Assembly: GCA_964034945.1 (NCBI GenBank)
Contig: OZ035962.1
Location: 112,717,234-112,781,233, forward strand
From: Chrysopilus asiliformis
Lineage: Eukaryota; Arthropoda; Insecta; Diptera; Rhagionidae
Length of the DNA stretch: 64,000 nucleotides
Direction: 5' to 3'
Shown: one piece after another, positions 61,022 to 64,000 of the stretch
How positions within the stretch are numbered: position 1 is the first letter of the stretch
Layout: every line of letters starts with the position of its first letter
Notes under the pieces: generated by a model
Database searches by the model: none
The model's input: the letters and a program-made list of their open reading frames with translations, nothing else
Told to the model about the DNA's origin: nothing
Program-made: the position numbers and the translations under genes

Positions 61022-64000
61022 CTTAGATCAGCTTTTAGATTTGAAGCTTCTCCAGCGTGGTCTGCGAAGTCACATTGGTGCTGTTTATAGCTCCGGACAC
61101 TAAAGTCTGCTCTATAAAAATTTGTTTCAGTGTAAAAAAAATTTCCGTGTCTTTTGAAATAGTTTGAAAGTGAAATAATTACAATATAATTAAGTAAACT
61201 ATTATCTTTGTATTTCCGTGCCACTAGCAATTACTGAAATGACAATCTTTACTCTCAATAGTAATTCAATCTGTAATGTAGCTCGCATTTGAAAATAATT
61301 AAATATAAAACGAACAGTCAAAAATTCATTGTTAGCTGTTAGTTTATCAATTTCCATTTTCGTTGAGATGTGGTTTTACCGCTTTACCCCTATAACCATG
61401 AAATAATGCCCAGAGCCAAGGAAGGGGTGCACTACACAGGGGATGAAGTTGTTTCTGATGGTTTTGAATCAGCCGTTGATTGATAATCCCTCTGTTTATA
61501 CATTTGGCTGATCGTATATTTGGTCAAAACATTTGACACCCTTTCTGGTGCGAAGCAAGTGGTGATGTTTATTAAAGTCGAACTAAACTCGAGAGACCGA
61601 ATCCTCCCTAACTATTAGATGCTATATTGGGATGTTACATTTGTATAGTTAAAGAACACCCCATAGAGGGGTTATACTATTTGATTTTGTAATAAGCGCG
61701 ACAATGCCGAAAGGGAAATCGCATCGTTCAGATAGAGAAAAATAACATACTCAAAAAAATGACATAAGGAAGAAAGACCTTTTCATTCAACACTTTTGCT
61801 ACCAGCCATGAATCCAGGCAATTGATTCGTGAATTTCTAACATAATAAAGTGTTAAATACCAAGTGTACGAGTGTATAAATATCACCTCGGGTATTTATA
61901 ATCCATTTACTTTGGATAAACATTCCCATATGCCATTAATTTTATGTCTTAACAACAACAGATAAAAAAAACAACAGTCCTTCGTCCCCATTTCGAATTA
62001 AAATATTTTTTTTATTCCCCAGTAAATGTCGCAAGAATTTCGGTAGAGATTCAGATGAAAATTCAAATGCATCTACGTAATATTCTTTCTTTTATTCAGC
62101 CGGCTTAAATATAGTACCTGACGATAGACAGGTGAGTTGTAAACCACCACGTGTCTGTTTCTAAAAATACCTCCTTGGAAACTACGTAAGATTTAACTTT
62201 CATATATACTTTGATCGAACAACCAAATGAATTTGTGGAAAGATTTTTTCTTCTTCTTTTCAATTTCTTTGCCAATCATCTTTTAGCTGAATATTGGATG
62301 ATTTCTCTAGTGTGGAAGTGGAGCGGATTGCCTTTCTTAAAATTTTCGTTTTTCATTGCGTAAAATACGGAAAATTTCTTGTTTGGTATTCGAAATCTAA
62401 TTTTAGGTATGGTTTCGTTTTATTAAAAAAAAAATACTCATAATGTTTACGATTTCACACACTTATTCGACTGATTTAAAACATATTGACTGATAATTTA
62501 CTTAAATTATGCGAAAAATTGTTCTCTTATGCGTAATCTTATCGCTAGCATTGATCATTTAGCATATTTCATCTCCAAAGGTGATTTTCTTTCAATGAAA
62601 ACTTTCGGAAAAACATCCAGGTGGTAAGATTTTTTTTTTGGCTCTAAATAACAACTAGAAAGACAAAAGAAATTTACCTTGATTTAAAAATAATAATATT
62701 TTTAGATCTTCTATTAATAAAGCTAATCATTAAATATTAATATTTATTAATAGATATTGGCGAGTGTCATACATTTTTTTATAATAAATTTATGTATACA
62801 CAGTTTTGAAACGGTCTGCAAAGATTTTGAAATATGATCAGATTAGAAAAATATTTTTGAAAAAAAAAATTAAATCCGCTGCCAAAAAGTGTATGTCTTA
62901 TTGATCTTGAACTTAATCAGATACCTACTGTTTCCGAGCAATCTGAAATAATAATTATGCTCATATTTTATCCAAACAACGGATTTAAGTACGTTGGCTG
63001 AAAGATATTTTTTTTTATTTTCAGTCGCATTAATTTTTAATTTTGTGTAAACATTTTTAATTGATCCAGTTTTATTTGCAAGTTCTAAAAACATTTTCTT
63101 CGATTAGGTAAATAAGTTTTTATTTATAATTTTGTTTGAAATTAGGGAACTTCTTCGAGATTTTTAATTTAACAAAAGAAACATTTTCTCTCCAGGTGCG
63201 GAGTTTTTACAATTATTGATTTTTTTTCTGCTTAACAAGTCGAGTGGTTTTTGATCTTGATTTGCCTATTCGATTATCTGGTCAACACGATTTTTGAAAT
63301 TATAAAATTGCTTTAAAATTTTTAATTCAACATTTAAAAAAATTGTTGTCAAAATTATCATAAATATTTTAACAACATTAGAGGAAAAGCTGAATTTTCA
63401 TGTGGTTATATAAATCAAAAGCCAAGAGTATCTAAGTTTAAGTAAAAATTAAGAAAAAAAACTTGTTTTGTTACCAAAAAAAACATTGCAAACAAACTAA
63501 AAAGTTGACAGAAGAAACGTTTCCATTTCAAAAGTCTGTCAATGTTTTCTATGGTATGATTGAAACAACATTAAAATCAAACCAAAAATCTTTATGATTT
63601 TCTTAAGATTATCCAGCCAGGAAAAAGTGAAAATCTTGTAATAAAAATCAAATATATTAACTATCAGACGTGTAATGAAAAGAGTGAGCGAATTTTATAT
63701 CAATTTTCATATGGCTTTTGTTGTTGTCGAAATTGCCACAGCATATCCACCAACCATTGAGGGCTGGCACTTAGGAACAGAAAATGGAGGATGGGATTAA
63801 TATTAAGGTTTAAGGACTTCGATGTATCCCAATGGAACGTAATAAAATTTGTATTTATGAGCAGGCGCAGGAAAGGGGCTCCTCCTACATTAAAGATGGG
63901 GCGATAAGCTTTTATCACTTATCGTTGATTACACATTTTGAACAATCAGTGAAAGCCGAACAGACGGAAATCTTATAGTTTTTCTTTATTTTTCTTCTCG
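61022..64000. other. Non-coding to the window end, no gene recognised
   Basis: I looked for the missing homeobox exons on the minus strand and for other domains and found none. The region is AT-rich throughout. Confidence 0.35.

Overview
The window looks like a piece of an AT-rich insect genome, most likely a fly (Diptera). It has short spliced exons with GT-AG introns, a ZAD-type C2H2 zinc-finger gene (a family expanded in insects), the muscle genes Mlp84B and Mp20, and many non-autonomous DNA transposons and Helitrons. The species cannot be told from the sequence. No bacterial, viral, rRNA, tRNA or CRISPR feature was seen.

Six protein-coding loci could be built exon by exon with consistent splice phases. 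From left to right: (1) Slmap, minus strand, 2375-7748, ten coding exons, 834 aa, with a glutamine-rich N-terminus, an FHA domain, coiled coils and a C-terminal membrane anchor. (2) A ZAD plus about ten C2H2 zinc fingers protein, minus strand, 15945-19450, six exons, 511 aa. (3) PNKP, plus strand, 19986-23381, eleven exons, 528 aa (FHA, HAD phosphatase, P-loop kinase), transcribed divergently from the zinc-finger gene across about 535 bp. (4) Mlp84B, minus strand, 25029-34745, a five-LIM muscle protein with two successive pairs of mutually exclusive exons in LIM2. (5) Mp20, minus strand, 44416-45216, three exons, 184 aa, with a visible TATA/initiator promoter. (6) The 3' part of a paired-like, PHOX2-type homeobox gene, minus strand, 48381-49395, whose upstream exons were not found.

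The rest is intron and intergenic DNA rich in mobile elements. There are six copies of a short Helitron (TC...CTAG ends, variable internal units), three copies of a DINE-1/HINE-like element, three copies of a foldback hairpin element, an hAT element with an 8-bp target duplication, a TIR element carrying a small ORF and a 335-bp near-perfect palindrome, and several smaller MITE families. Two elements sit within ten bases of splice donors (PNKP intron 10, zinc-finger intron 2), and one hAT copy can be dated as younger than the Helitron beside it.

Functionally the window mixes muscle/cytoskeletal genes (Mlp84B, Mp20, Slmap), one DNA-repair enzyme (PNKP) and two transcription-factor genes. There is no sign that they form one pathway. 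About 50-64 kb has no recognisable gene and may be regulatory or intronic DNA of the homeobox locus.
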